From assembly GCA_964017065.1 (NCBI GenBank), contig OZ024787.1:8727899-8791898 (forward strand): DNA of 64,000 nucleotides, read 5' to 3'. Below, in pieces: positions 30,201 through 40,840 of the stretch. The first letter of the stretch is position 1, and the number at the start of each line of letters is the position of its first letter. A program made the position numbers and the translations under genes. This DNA is from Haliclona indistincta. Lineage: Eukaryota > Porifera > Demospongiae > Haplosclerida > Chalinidae. Below the pieces are notes generated by a model. That model was given only the letters and a program-made list of their open reading frames with translations, was not told where the DNA came from and searched no databases.

Positions 30201-33200
30201 TGTCTATTTCAATAGCCTTCAGTATTCGTTTCTTTGCTATTTTTACCACAATGCGTATCCACTCTGGCACATGATTCTCAAACCACAAATGACAGTTGGG
30301 TATATGAAGCTCGGTCTGTTGTTGCTGTAACCAACTGCGACCATGTGACAGTCACAATTATTTGGTGATCACATGACAGGCTTACCTCTTGCTCACTTTT
30401 TCGGCTAGAGGTACAAAACATTCAATGATTTTGTACAAAATATATGTAGTTGGAAGTAGTTCATCAGACTGGACAACAAGGACTTTGCTTGCTTCAGCAT
30501 AAAACTATACCAATTGAGCGAGTTTGAAGCAGCACAAACTGAGTATAGATTATGAAACTAACCAGTTCATCAAAGGAGGTAAAAAATATTGAAAAATAGT
30601 CCACGCCGATTCTGAAGAGTAATGAAAGTATGTGTATTAGAGGAAGTCTAGTCTCACTCTTGGAACACGGGATCAATGATTTTCTGAGCTATATTGCATT
30701 GATTGAGACAATCGTTGCAGAACTCCTTGAATGAGAGTGTTTTGGACTCCTTGTTCTATAACACACACACAAACACAGTGTGTACAATTAAAATATATTT
30801 ACTTACATGGCTTCGTATGCTATTAGCTGTTGTTACTTGAAACCACTTAGGAACACAAGTCTGCAAAAAATGAACTAACGTTAACATTTTTACAATTGCG
30901 AGTTTATACTTGTACACAGGATGTCAAAACACAGTGATAGTCCTTCTGGTCCTCCGGAAGCTGAGTGACAAAAGAAGTGATAGAGTAGAGATCCTTGAAT
31001 GTGCTGGAGATTGAGAGAAGTCATTACATAACTGACTTTGCACAATATACCATAGACTCACAGGAGATGATTCCTGAGGCGTTCGATGCCATTCTTGTAC
31101 TTCACATCGAACATTTCTAGGTGGATTTTCATTAGGTCAACTATATACAATGCTAGCTCCTTCAAATGAACAAGCAACTCTAACACCTGAGAAACAGATA
31201 CAAATACAGATTTCATTTCAGGTTGAAGTTTGTCAAATAATTTATGATGAAGCAGTTGACATAATTATTTGAGCAGTTTAAAGTTTACAGTTGAGCAGCG
31301 AGCATTGAGCTGGAGATAAGACTACATAGACTTTAAGTAAACCAGATCATTCAAACTGGTCTGGATTTTAAAAAATTATCTCCTAAAGTAAAAAAGGTTT
31401 GCGATCTTATCAGCTATCCTGAAATTTTGAAATACTCCAGTCAGTCTAATGTCTTTGTCTTCTACATGTAGGCTTCTTATTCAATCAACTATACCAACTC
31501 ATTAATTCACATTAATTTACCCAGTGATGATCACTGCCTCCAGTTTGCATTTTCCTGATCAGTTCCTTATCATTCTTCTTCACCACTATCAGTTGCTGTC
31601 TAAAGGCAGACATCTCTACAGCATAGCTCCTGTGGTAGTCCATCAGAACTGAGATTTGACTGGAAAATGATAAACACCTCAATTCTAGAAATTAGTGAAT
31701 GGAGCTGCCAGAAATGAAAACTTATAAACAAGTGCATATTAGTGTCAACGCTGCATGTTTTTTTGACAAGATTGCAGTCAAGGTGAGCCAGTAATACATG
31801 TACAGTGGGACCTCTCTAAGGCGGACACCATTGGACCATCAAAAATCGTCCATCATAGAGAGGGTGTCCTCTGGTCAGTGGTGTATTATACATTATGTGG
31901 GTTATAATTATTTGGGATTCCATTATAGAGGTATGAGAGGTGTCCTCTATGAGGGGTTCCACTACAATGCATGTAACGATCGAAACCGATATTTAACAGA
32001 CGTACAGAAGAGACGAAAGCCACAAGTCACATTGCTAGCCTTTGTCTGCTTTTCTTTTCCTGTTCATGCCGCAACCAACCACAAGAGACAGAATGAATAA
32101 ACAGCATAATGGGACAGTATCATCGCATGCGTACCAATTGTGATGCATGGGTCTCACATGGCAGCTTGTTTTAATGGTGATATGCAGCAGATGGTAGCAT
32201 GATGACTCAGCAGGGACACAGCTGGGTTAGATATTACACCGTTCCACCTTTTTATGTAGGCACCATTCTGTAGAATGTGACAATAGAGTCAGCTGAGTAC
32301 ATGTTTCAGTGATGTCATCACTGACTAAAATCACTGACTCGATCTAATGAACTTTTAAGCGATATAGCATTACTATATGCCTGAGTGTGTCAGTCTGTCA
32401 CTTGCTCACCTGGTAGCTCTCGTGACCATACACAAGAGTTACTAGTTTCCTGTGCTCGTCGTGTACTTGTCTTATGGACATTCCTTCGACCTGTATAATA
32501 ATTATAATAAGGATAGTGATAAAGTCACAATCACTGACATAGTAGGAACTTTCGACTACAGAACAGTGGAAGCCCGCTGGATCCAAACTAGCTAGTTTTA
32601 CAGACATGCGCTATATTTCCAATCACAGGTTTCATGATTTAAGTAATTTTCGACTTATTATGGTAATTTTAGTTTTGACAAACTTCAAACGATGTTGTAC
32701 TGATGCAGGAAGGATTTGAATACCTTTGCTCCTCTTATTTCCAGCTGCAGAGTGACAGTGCCTCTCTTACTGTGAGTGGAGTGAGAGGTGAGATCGAGAA
32801 TGTAACACGAGTGTGCAGAAGAAATATTCTGAGAAACAGAAGAGGAAGTTGAAAGAGAGAGAGAGAAAGAGAATGAGTACATCACAATCAACATAAATTT
32901 GACCCTAAAGCTGTAAATAAAGAAGAAAAAATTGTTATTGGGACAGTTGTAATGCGCTACAATAAATATGCTGGAGGTGCTATGGCAATTTTTGTAGACA
33001 AAAGCGAATACAGATTGACTAGGAGAAAATAATATATGTGCAAGCATTATGAATGACTGGACAATTTAAGTTGACTTAGTACAATACCTGAAGAGAAAAG
33101 AAAGTTCTGCCTATGAAGTCCTCTTTTTTCAAATCTTTCAAAAAGCTATGCAGAAATGAGAGTCTCGACAATATTATCTCTTGTCAACAGCCACTCACTG

Positions 33201-35033
33201 TGTTAGACCACTGAATCCTTTGTGCTTGTCTCTGTTTGGAGAACCATCATTCCTGAAAAGATGAGGGAAACTGACACCGACTATAGACGGCTGAGTTCTT
33301 GCTTACCATATTTCAATTACAAAGTATTCTTCAAGAGGACTCTCAACTATCCTGACAAACACACAAGAGAATTAAGATGCATCTCCACATTTTGGTGAGT
33401 ATTTATTGGAGTGTATTATAGAGCTGGTATTTTTCGTTGCTAACACAAAAGTTTCACTTGGTGAATTTTAGCAGGACATAAAAATTTTGCAATTTTAACA
33501 AGTGTGATATTAAATAATTATTTATGAATTGTTTTGTCAAAATTTTAATACAGCATAAATATTTTGTAAATCGTAATCCTAATTGCCAACTTGCTATAAG
33601 TAGGAAAAACTTGGCAAATGAAGAGCAGGTGACCGAGTGAATGAGCAATTGCACAATACTGGTATGCTTACAATTCAAATCTCTCCTCCCATACAGGGTC
33701 TAGTGTCTTCTCCTTCGCTGCAGACTGGGCTGAACTCTTCACTAACCCATTCTCTTTCCACATGTCTAAGTTATTCTTCTTGACCATTTTATCGTCAAGG
33801 TGACTTTGATGCAACACGCCCATAACACAATATGGGTTACATGGACCTAAACATACCATACATTTTGATAAACAGGACAGAAATAATTTTAAGATTCATA
33901 CTATTACTGTCTTTTGTTACGAGACCATTTGCTCTAACAACTGCAGAGAAAAAATATTGGATTAATAGCTTTGTACTTGTTCTGATGATCATAAGTTCAA
34001 ATTAAGGTGGGAGTAATGGGAAGTGAATTGCCATAAAATAATGCATTGAGCATGTAATAACTATGAATAACAAACCTTGACAAGATAGTTTCAACTCAGT
34101 TTCCTAAATTTGGAAGAAATTAATGTGAAGATAAAACAGTTTAGCTATAATAACCTTGGTTGCTGCTGCTTTAGCTTGTTCACAAAATAGTGAGTACTTG
34201 TCTGATGGCACTCTCTGAAATAACTATACATGCAGGCAACAGATGACACAAATTCCTTTAGTACGATCAAGAGCACTCACTTCTGAGAAATAAGGCTCCA
34301 CATTCCTTCCCTCACCACATTTGCTGTAGAACGCATTCACCACATCAGCACACGTCTTCACAAGCTGAGAGAGGAAGTAATGGGAAACAGGAAGATGAGA
34401 AGTAGGCAAAATAAAAAAAAGCTTTTTGAAGGAAGTCATTGTTACTACAATTTTCAGTGCTCACGTACTAGTAATTATTATTGTACTTACTTCATCATCG
34501 GAAAGTTTGTTAAATTCCTCATCACTCTTGTATGACGACCCCACCGATTTCATACCATCCATCTGAAAAGAATGACTGAAATTAATACTTATAGGACAAT
34601 ATCACAGATGAAAAGTTTACAACTTTCAAGCATACCTCCGGATTGTCCTCTACTTTCAATGCCGATTGCTGTTGCTGCAGAACATCTGAATCATAAATTA
34701 GGATACTGTCCCTACTGGATCGGTTTGATCTGAACAGAGTGCACAGAAATGATATAGTAGTGTGACATACAGTGTGCACGGTAAATTGCAATAGCATCAG
34801 TATACAACTAATCGGCAGTTTTTGCAAGATTTTTGTATCATCAATACTGTCACGAGTCATGCACACGCAACTACTGAAAACTATATCTTCTAATTTTAAT
34901 GCGGGTCAGCTCACTTCACACGAGTTGTCACTCCAGTCAGTTGCGTCTGCTCGTGTACAGTTACGTGATGCACGATGTTTTGAAAACGTCTCACGATTGG
35001 CGAGTTTCTGGCTGCCTCCAATTGCTGCGTCAT
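27209..35033 (-). CDS. UNC13D/BAIAP3-like MUN and C2 domain protein, copy A
   Basis: Predicted vesicle-priming factor of the Munc13-4/BAIAP3 class, cytosolic and membrane-associated. Probably about 30 small exons. The first is 35033-34915 (MTQQLEAARNSPIVRR), joined in phase to 34729-34636 (SNRSSRDSILIYDSD). C2A spans about 33955-32690 with the core exon 33846-33671 (GPCNPYCVMG to LDPVWEERF). MUN-region exons run about 32490-28080 and include MSIRQVHDEHRKLVTLVYG, SVLMDYHRSYAVEMS, PKWFQVTTANSIRSHNKES, VPEWIRIVVKIAKKRI, FWKELDWPDRK and KHMQEVLGDILEDMDHPVFF. C2B spans about 27980-27209 (GSSNPFIEA, TLDPVFNQEL, FNRDTIGANEF). LDWPD and the C2-MUN-C2 order are typical of UNC13D. Calcium-ligand positions are substituted in both C2 domains. 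A hAT-like MITE and a TA-flanked MITE lie in introns. Confidence 0.85.
28751..28988. mobile_element. hAT-like MITE with 8-bp target duplication
   Basis: The element 28759-28980 is flanked by GGCTTTAT at 28751-28758 and 28981-28988. Imperfect terminal repeats (GAATGAAAACGTCAATATACC and the complement of GGTATATTAACGGTTTCAT) and an inner hairpin (ATTTTCTACGTCACAAGTTTA with its complement) are visible. UNC13-like copy B at about 58130 lacks the element and reads TTAATGGGCTTTTTAGGG. It lies in an intron of UNC13-like copy A. The 8-bp duplication suggests hAT-type mobilisation. Confidence 0.8.
31800..31966. mobile_element. CAGTGGRACC MITE in an UNC13-like intron
   Basis: Begins TACAGTGGGACCTCTCTAAG and ends GGGGTTCCACTACA. 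Internal text AGAGGGTGTCCTCTGGTCAG is shared with the element near 9912. The homologous place in unit 1 (about 23200) reads AATACATGTAATTTG without interruption, giving an empty site and a TA target as expected for Tc1/mariner/pogo-type MITEs. Confidence 0.8.
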
Positions 35034-35277
35034 TTTGGACGGTGCAACTTGTAAACTTGAGCAGGGCGACACCAAGAAGCTGCCAGGATTGTTATGTTGG
35101 TATGTTGTAATTCTGTAGTACAAATGGGCGTGTTTTACAATATGTAGTCCCAGGTACAGTCCCCTCAGCAAATGAATCTCGTTCATGAACCTCTGAATTA
35201 CGTTATGGCGATGTGCAGTGCAGTGCATACACTCAGTCTGCGGATGATTACAAACAACGTCAGTGTGTACATAGTTT
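35034..35277. promoter_or_regulatory. 5' region of UNC13-like copy A
   Basis: Upstream sequence of the UNC13-like start codon, running into the receptor-gene fragment. Promoter content is inferred from position only; I see no clear core elements. The block-B counterpart lies beyond the window. Confidence 0.3.
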
Positions 35278-35739
35278 GTGAGCTATTCGCAAACACCATC
35301 GGATGGAGTGAGATGCACCGATGAGTTTCAAAAACAACAATACACAATATCAGAATACTTGGTGTTTGTCATCATTAATGTGTGTTTCTCTTTCACTGCT
35401 GTAACTACAGTATCTGTGGTTCTGGTTAGTGTATTGATAGTATCAGTCATCAGTACAGATATTATCACTAGTATCATTGTGTGGTGTGTTATGAGACCTC
35501 ATCATGATAAACCACCAGTCACTACACCATCACCACCATCAGCAGCAGGAGGAGGAGGAGGAGGAGGAGGAGGAGAGCTAGCTTTAGTGATCTATGACAC
35601 ACCAATAACACAACACACCATCACTACTCAACACAACGTAGCTTATGGAGGGACAATACCACTCAAACACAATGAGGCCAGGCTTATAAACATGATAAAC
35701 CACCGGACAATACACCATCGCTACCAGGTGGAGGAGTAA
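35241..35739 (+). pseudogene. 3' fragment of an Ig/FN3 receptor gene (transmembrane exon and tail)
   Basis: An exon after the acceptor CTGTAACTACAG (about 35410) encodes a transmembrane segment SVVLVSVLIVSVISTDII, then IVWCVMRPHHDKP, a glycine run of nine residues made by GGA repeats, VIYDTP, and GTIPLKHNEARL, ending at 35739. It is paralogous to the last exon of the next gene (40572-40840), and upstream sequence from about 35241 matches intron sequence around 37740. No ectodomain exons lie between it and UNC13-like copy A, so it is a stranded 3' end. Alternatively it could be spliced to exons that I failed to see. Confidence 0.65.
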
Positions 35740-35898
35740 GCCTTTTAGTCTTTCACTTGTCAACTGATCATGTTAATCTAAATGAAAACTAATGATATTA
35801 TTCATGGTTCATTTAGATGGTTTGGTAAAGTGGGTGTGGTAGTTTTGATAACTAGCTGAAAGTCGAGTGTGCTTGTTTACTGAACTGGATCAGATCAG

Positions 35899-38800
35899 AT
35901 GCTGCAACACCTTGTGCTAGTCTGTCTACTAGCTATAGGTAACTCAGTACAATAGCTACTACTAGTAAAACATTAATTTTCTCTCAACCTACAGATCTGG
36001 TGACAGGTCAAGTTGAACTTGAAGACACAGTCATACTCCATCCTGTTCAACCAGCTAGCGGACTATCAGCCTGTCCTGGACAAGATGTCACTATCAACTG
36101 CACTATTGTTAGAATGACCAATATCCCAAATGCTGGACCACCTCCATTAACATGGCAGTATATAGAGGAGATATGATAGTATACAATGTTCCATCACATA
36201 CCAGTGACTACTATACTGTTGTATCTCATGTTGTGGGATTAATAGTGATGTCAAATGCTACTATTAATAGTGTTCGAATATCTGATCATGACAGTGCAAT
36301 CACATGTCAATCACTTGGAAAAATAAGCACAAAAAACATCACAATAACAGGTAACATGTGCATAGAGAATTAAATAACCATGTGTCCATTTTACTTTATC
36401 CAGGTGCAGCTAGTCCTCCATCTAACCTGAGTATCATCAGCAAGCCACCAGTATCACTAATATGGCTAGCTCCTCCTAATGGACCCACAGACTGTGTCTT
36501 CAACTACACTATCAATATCACTAACTACAGTAGCTCTAGCTCGTGCTACAGTACCAGCAACACTGAGTCACTGATACTGACTGATGACCTGATCACTCGT
36601 GGACACAGCTACTCGTTTGCTGTGACTGTTACTGACAGTACAGGACAACATGGACCATGGAGTGATCAACTCACAGTCACATATGATGGTATGAATAATT
36701 ATGTGATCATGCGTTAATCACTAACTTCATTGTAGTTCCTAGCACGGTGATCTTCTTGACTCAGTTACATCTAACGAGAATCAATTTGATATGGCAGGTA
36801 TAATGTTAATAATAATTATTATTCCTGTTGTTGATTATGATATGTTTACAATTATCGACGATTCATTGTTTCAGCCTCCTCCACTGATAGCTGGTTTCCC
36901 AGTCCTTTACTATGTAGTGTCTTATAATACCAGTGATCACAGCACACTGATACACACTCAAGTGAACTCTTCTATGACTAGCTATACAGTGTCTGGTGTA
37001 CCAGGAGTAACCTACTATATTACAGTGTTTGCTGTCAATGCTCTGGGACCAGGACCTAGCACTGAAGTGAATGGTAAAAACAATGGTAGAACAATTTCAG
37101 CTTAAATCAACCAAGTATTTCAGTTTCTGCTGTATTAGCAAGCATTGGCTCAACAGTGCACACAGGTGGTAATTTCTGTTCTTTTGTTATTATGTGTTAT
37201 TAATAACTAGCATAGTTGTAGACCAGGGGGTCATAAAGTATTCAACTACAGTGGAACCTCTCTAAAGCGGACACCATTGGGACCAGCAAAATTGTCCCCT
37301 GTACAGAGGTGGCCCCAGTCGGGAGGTCAATAATTAGTGGGCGTGACCAATTTCGTAGCGCAGGACGATGCCGGTGCGTCAAAACCGACTGAAACTCGAG
37401 TCTGTCGTACTTCACGACAATCTAGGCATCACCACGAGGTATCTTTCAGGCCTTGCTCGATTCTTGGAAGATTTCCAGGAGCAAGGTGTCACGCACACAG
37501 CGGGCTGTCCGCACTATCGAGTGTGTTAATGTATTACGTTGATCGTGTCGGACCGAATATCGTGTCCGCAATACGGAATAGAGAGGTGGCCGCTATTCGG
37601 AATGTTTTATTGTATTACGTCAATGGAGTTTCAATCGGGACCGCGCGTTGGTGGCCCCATTAGCGAGGTGTCCGTTATTGGGAATGTCCGTTAAGAGAGG
37701 TTCCACTGTATAACAGAACAAATGAGATGTACAACAGTATTATACTATTCACAAACACCAAATGTAGCAGTGGGATGCAGTGGATCTAGTGAGTTTCAAT
37801 AATAACAATAATATTATCTTGATGACACAATAGCAGAATACTTGGGGTGTATGTCATCATCACAGTGTATACAAGAAAATTAAAAAGATTTCTATCGAAA
37901 TCAAAAGGATGTAGGGTTGTGAAATCTACCACTGGTCAACAATGTAAACTAACAAGGAACAAGCATGGAATGGTAACACGATTGACTTGCTAACAGACCA
38001 TAGATCCCTACATCAGTGGCTGTACATAAGCTGTCACAAGCTGAATGCACGTCAGGTGTCAGTCAACAGCAACAAGCTAAGCTGAACTAGCTATAGTCAA
38101 CTACAGCAGCCACTGATGTAGGGATCTATGGTCTGTTAGCAAGTCAATCGTGTTACCATTCCATGCTTGTTCCTTGTTAGTTTACATTGTTGACCAGTGG
38201 TAGATTTCACAACCCTACATCCTTTTGATTTCGATAGAAATCTTTTTAATTTTCTTGTTTGTGTCCTTTTTCTTTTTCAGTGAAGTACAGTTCAATATCA
38301 TGCAATTACTGTGCCATCTTTGTTTCCACGATTGGTTTGGTTTTCCTGTTGTTGATGGCTTTTCTTTATTATTAAACTTGTAGCTAACTAATTGTTATGC
38401 TGTAGATATCAGCTCGCCTACGCATGCATGAATACAGTGCATACGAGCCCCGCCCTTACTGGTTTACGGCGGTTATAATTATCTGGCAAGGCAGAATGGT
38501 GATTCTGCGCTGGCTAGCTTACCGTTCTTCGAAGACTCCAGACAAATATGTGTTCTCCGTGATCTATACGGCGTGCATGGCGATACTCAAGCTTGTGCTT
38601 GGTCACGTGCGCTAACCACAGCTTGGTCACGTGCGTATTGCGCAATCACTATAGAGTAATTGATCAAACTTCGTCCGGTATCAATAATCGGCAATCCGTA
38701 TGCCGAGAGAAAAAGGACTTTCCAGTTAGCGACTGTATGTTTCAAGAGCTTTTCATGTCCCTATAAAGTAGTGATAATTATAAGCGCTGATCTTTCTCAG

Positions 38801-40840
38801 AGACGGAACTGTGATACAAAGGAAGACGCTGACGAATAGTATCAATCTTCGTCATACTGGGACTTAACTCCGTCTTTGTGATTTATTGCTAAGCCGCAGC
38901 TGGCGCTGCTAACAAAAACTCTTGCATGCAACTACCACTAGTTAGCTCTACAAGGAAGCACAACGGCGCCAAACTACAAGCGTCCTCTTTCCTGTAAGGC
39001 ATGACGAATTTACGAACGAAAATTGCTGACTATGCAATTAATAACTATTATGTTTTATGTCAAATATTAGAGAAAGGATTATAATTTTTAATGATTGAGG
39101 ATTTGAAAGTGCTGAATAATAATTATTTCAGATCTTCCTGTTGACAACTGTAAAAAAATCAATAAAAATAATTGTAATTTCATTATTATGTACCTCCTCT
39201 TATTAACTTGCTCTTGTACAGTTTTAGATTTGAATCTGCATGTGTTTACAAGTACATGTATCAAGTTATATTTTGGTTAACAATTTCAACATACCAACAG
39301 GAGGTTTCAATTTCTGAGTACGTGTAACACCAAGAGCTGTCTGAATCTGACAAGCACTTGTCAAAGGTTAACAATTTCAACATACCAATAAAAATCTTTG
39401 ACTTCACTCCTCACTGAGTACGTGTAACACCACTAGAGCTGTCTGAGTCTGACAAACACATATCACATGATATTTTGGTTAACAATTATTGTCAAGAAGT
39501 CTTCGACTACATTTCTCGCTGAGTGTGTGTAACACCATGAGAGGTACATAAGAGGAGGTACATAATAATGAAATTATCCTCAAACAATCATGTCTCTATT
39601 GATTTGTTATAGTTGTCAATAGGAGGATCTGAACTATTGTTCGACACTTTCAAATCCTAAAAATTATAATCCTCTCACTAATATTTTGACATAAAACTTA
39701 ATTTTTATTAATTGCATAGTCAGCAATTTCCGTTCGTAAATTCGTCATGCCTTACAGGAAAGAGGACGCTTTGCAGTTTGGCGCCGTTGTGCTTCCTTGT
39801 AGAGCTAACTAGTGGGAGTTGCATGCAAGTGTTTTTGTTAGCAGCGCCAGCTGCGGCTTAGCAATAAATCACAAAGACGGAGTTAAGTCCCTGTATGACG
39901 AAGATTGATACTATTCGTCAGCGTCTTCCTTTGTATCACAGTTCCGTCTCTGGGAAAGATCAGCGCTTATAATTATCACTACTTTATAGGGACATGAACA
40001 GCTCTTGAAACATACAGTCGCTAACTGGAAAGTCCTTTTTCTCTCGGTATATGGATTGCCGATTATTGATACCGGACGAAGTTTGATCAATTACTCTAAT
40101 TATTAATGGCGTCTAACACTTAGCTGACAATGGATCACGATCGAGAAATCGCGGAATTTATATCGCCGTTTCGCTAAAAACTAAGTTCAAAAGGCACATG
40201 CCAGGAGAATTTCACGACTGTTCGTGGTTGTTTTGGTCTCGGCACTGCTCACGTAAAGGTGCTAGGCGAGTGGAAGAAAGAAAGAAAGAAAGAAGAAAGA
40301 AGAAAACGAAGATGACGAAACTCGATTTTCACCGTTTCCAGGTTCGTCACTTTAGTAACAATCTCGAGCAATCTGCTTGCTACTGTAAGATGGGGCAACG
40401 CCAGATAGCAGATTTAAGTGTCTTTGGACGTATAAAATTCATCACCAGGCGAAATATCAGCGTTTGAACGCTAATACATTGTATGTAGCCGCCATCTTAT
40501 TTTCTCGTTCAACCCTACATAGGGAGACACTACCGTGTCTCCCTAATATTCTCTCACTGCAGTAACTACAGTATCTGTGGTTCTTGTTAGTGTATTGATA
40601 GTATCAGTCATCAGTACAGCTATTATCACTAGTATCATTGTGTGGTGTGTTATGAGGAGGAGACCATCATCACATGCTACAGCAATTTGTGCTAATAAAG
40701 GCGTCACCGAGCTAGCTACAGTGCCGGTGTATGACACTCCTTGTTTTATCAAAGAACAGACCATCACTGCTCAAGGCAGCACAGAAGGAACAATACCACT
40801 AAAGCACAATGAAGCTTATGAACAACTGCAAATTAACTGA
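35899..40840 (+). CDS. Ig / fibronectin-III type I receptor, with a frameshift in the Ig domain
   Basis: Predicted cell-surface receptor of unknown ligand. Exons by eye: 35899-35938 (signal peptide MLQHLVLVCLLAI), 35995-36350 (Ig-like, CPGQDVTINCTI to SAITCQSLG), 36404-36688 and 36736-36797 plus 36875-37073 (two FN3 modules, PPSNLSIISKPPVSLIWLAP and PPPLIAGFPVLYYVVSYN), 37124-37165, then 40572-40840 (transmembrane VVLVSVLIVSVISTAIITSIIVW and a tail with VYDTP and NEAYEQL, a YxxL motif). In the Ig exon the frame breaks near 36157-36162: TGGCAGTATATAGAGG needs two fewer bases to join LTWQY to RGDMIVYN. The last intron (37166-40571) is filled with repeats and holds an alternative terminal exon. 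The frameshift may be real, making this a pseudogene or allele, or an assembly error. Confidence 0.7.
37247..37710. mobile_element. MITE with CAGTGGAACCTCTC terminal repeats
   Basis: The left end TACAGTGGAACCTCTCTAAA and right end TTAAGAGAGGTTCCACTGTA are inverted repeats flanked by TA. Length is about 460 bp between TA dinucleotides (37249-37708). The inside has no recognisable transposase. Related to the shorter copies at 9912 and 31800. TIR sequence and TA target fit pogo/Tc1-type elements. Confidence 0.85.
37871..38258. repeat. Near-perfect 152-bp inverted repeat with 84-bp loop
   Basis: The left arm 37871-38022 starts ACAAGAAAATTAAAAAGATT and the right arm 38107-38258 ends AATCTTTTTAATTTTCTTGT. 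The arms pair almost without mismatch (for example AACAGACCATAGATCCCTAC with GTAGGGATCTATGGTCTGTT). The loop 38023-38106 is not coding. A polypyrimidine tract and splice acceptor follow immediately after it (38259-38280). Confidence 0.9.
38281..38375 (+). CDS. Possible alternative terminal exon: transmembrane anchor without a tail
   Basis: After the acceptor TCTTTTTCAG (38271-38280) a short open stretch encodes, in the phase left by the receptor exon ending at 37165 (one base, G), V KYSSISCNYCAIF, then VSTIGLVFLLLMAFLYY and a TAA stop at 38373-38375. That is a membrane-spanning segment ending at the inner face. The main terminal exon at 40572 uses the same phase. Both would anchor the receptor, but this one gives a form with no cytoplasmic tyrosine motifs. 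Seen in sequence; use of the exon is inferred. Confidence 0.4.
38376..38652. other. Non-coding intronic sequence
   Basis: Between the two large inverted-repeat elements in the receptor's last intron. Short open stretches exist but show no domain or splice support. Contains the direct repeat GCTTGGTCACGTGCG at about 38598 and 38622. Confidence 0.4.
38653..40097. repeat. Large foldback element, 549-bp arms
   Basis: The left arm 38653-39201 begins AGAGTAATTGATCAAACTTC and the right arm 39550-40097 ends with its complement, TTTGATCAATTACTCT. Pairing continues through GGCAATCC, TATAGGGACATG, the GCAGCTGGCGCTG box and AGAGGAGGTACATAATAATG at the inner end. The loop (about 39202-39549) holds three diverged tandem copies of a unit of about 110 bp carrying GTGTAACACC and GGTTAACAATT. 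No coding capacity seen. Size and architecture fit a foldback transposon. Confidence 0.88.
40098..40571. other. Repeat-rich end of the receptor's last intron
   Basis: No gene supported. Contains a GAAA/GAAGAA purine run (about 40274-40306), a small perfect hairpin AGGGAGACAC/GTGTCTCCCT (about 40519-40544), and then the polypyrimidine tract and acceptor before 40572. Confidence 0.4.

Noticed and set aside
38424..38615. 63-codon frame between hairpin elements
   Set aside because: No splice or homology support.
40198..40467. 89-codon frame with a Lys/Arg/Glu run
   Set aside because: The charged run comes from a GAAA/GAAGAA repeat; intronic.
40750..40840. ITAM or ITIM in the receptor tail
   Set aside because: YDTP and YEQL are present but spacing and flanking residues do not match either consensus; noted only as tyrosine motifs.
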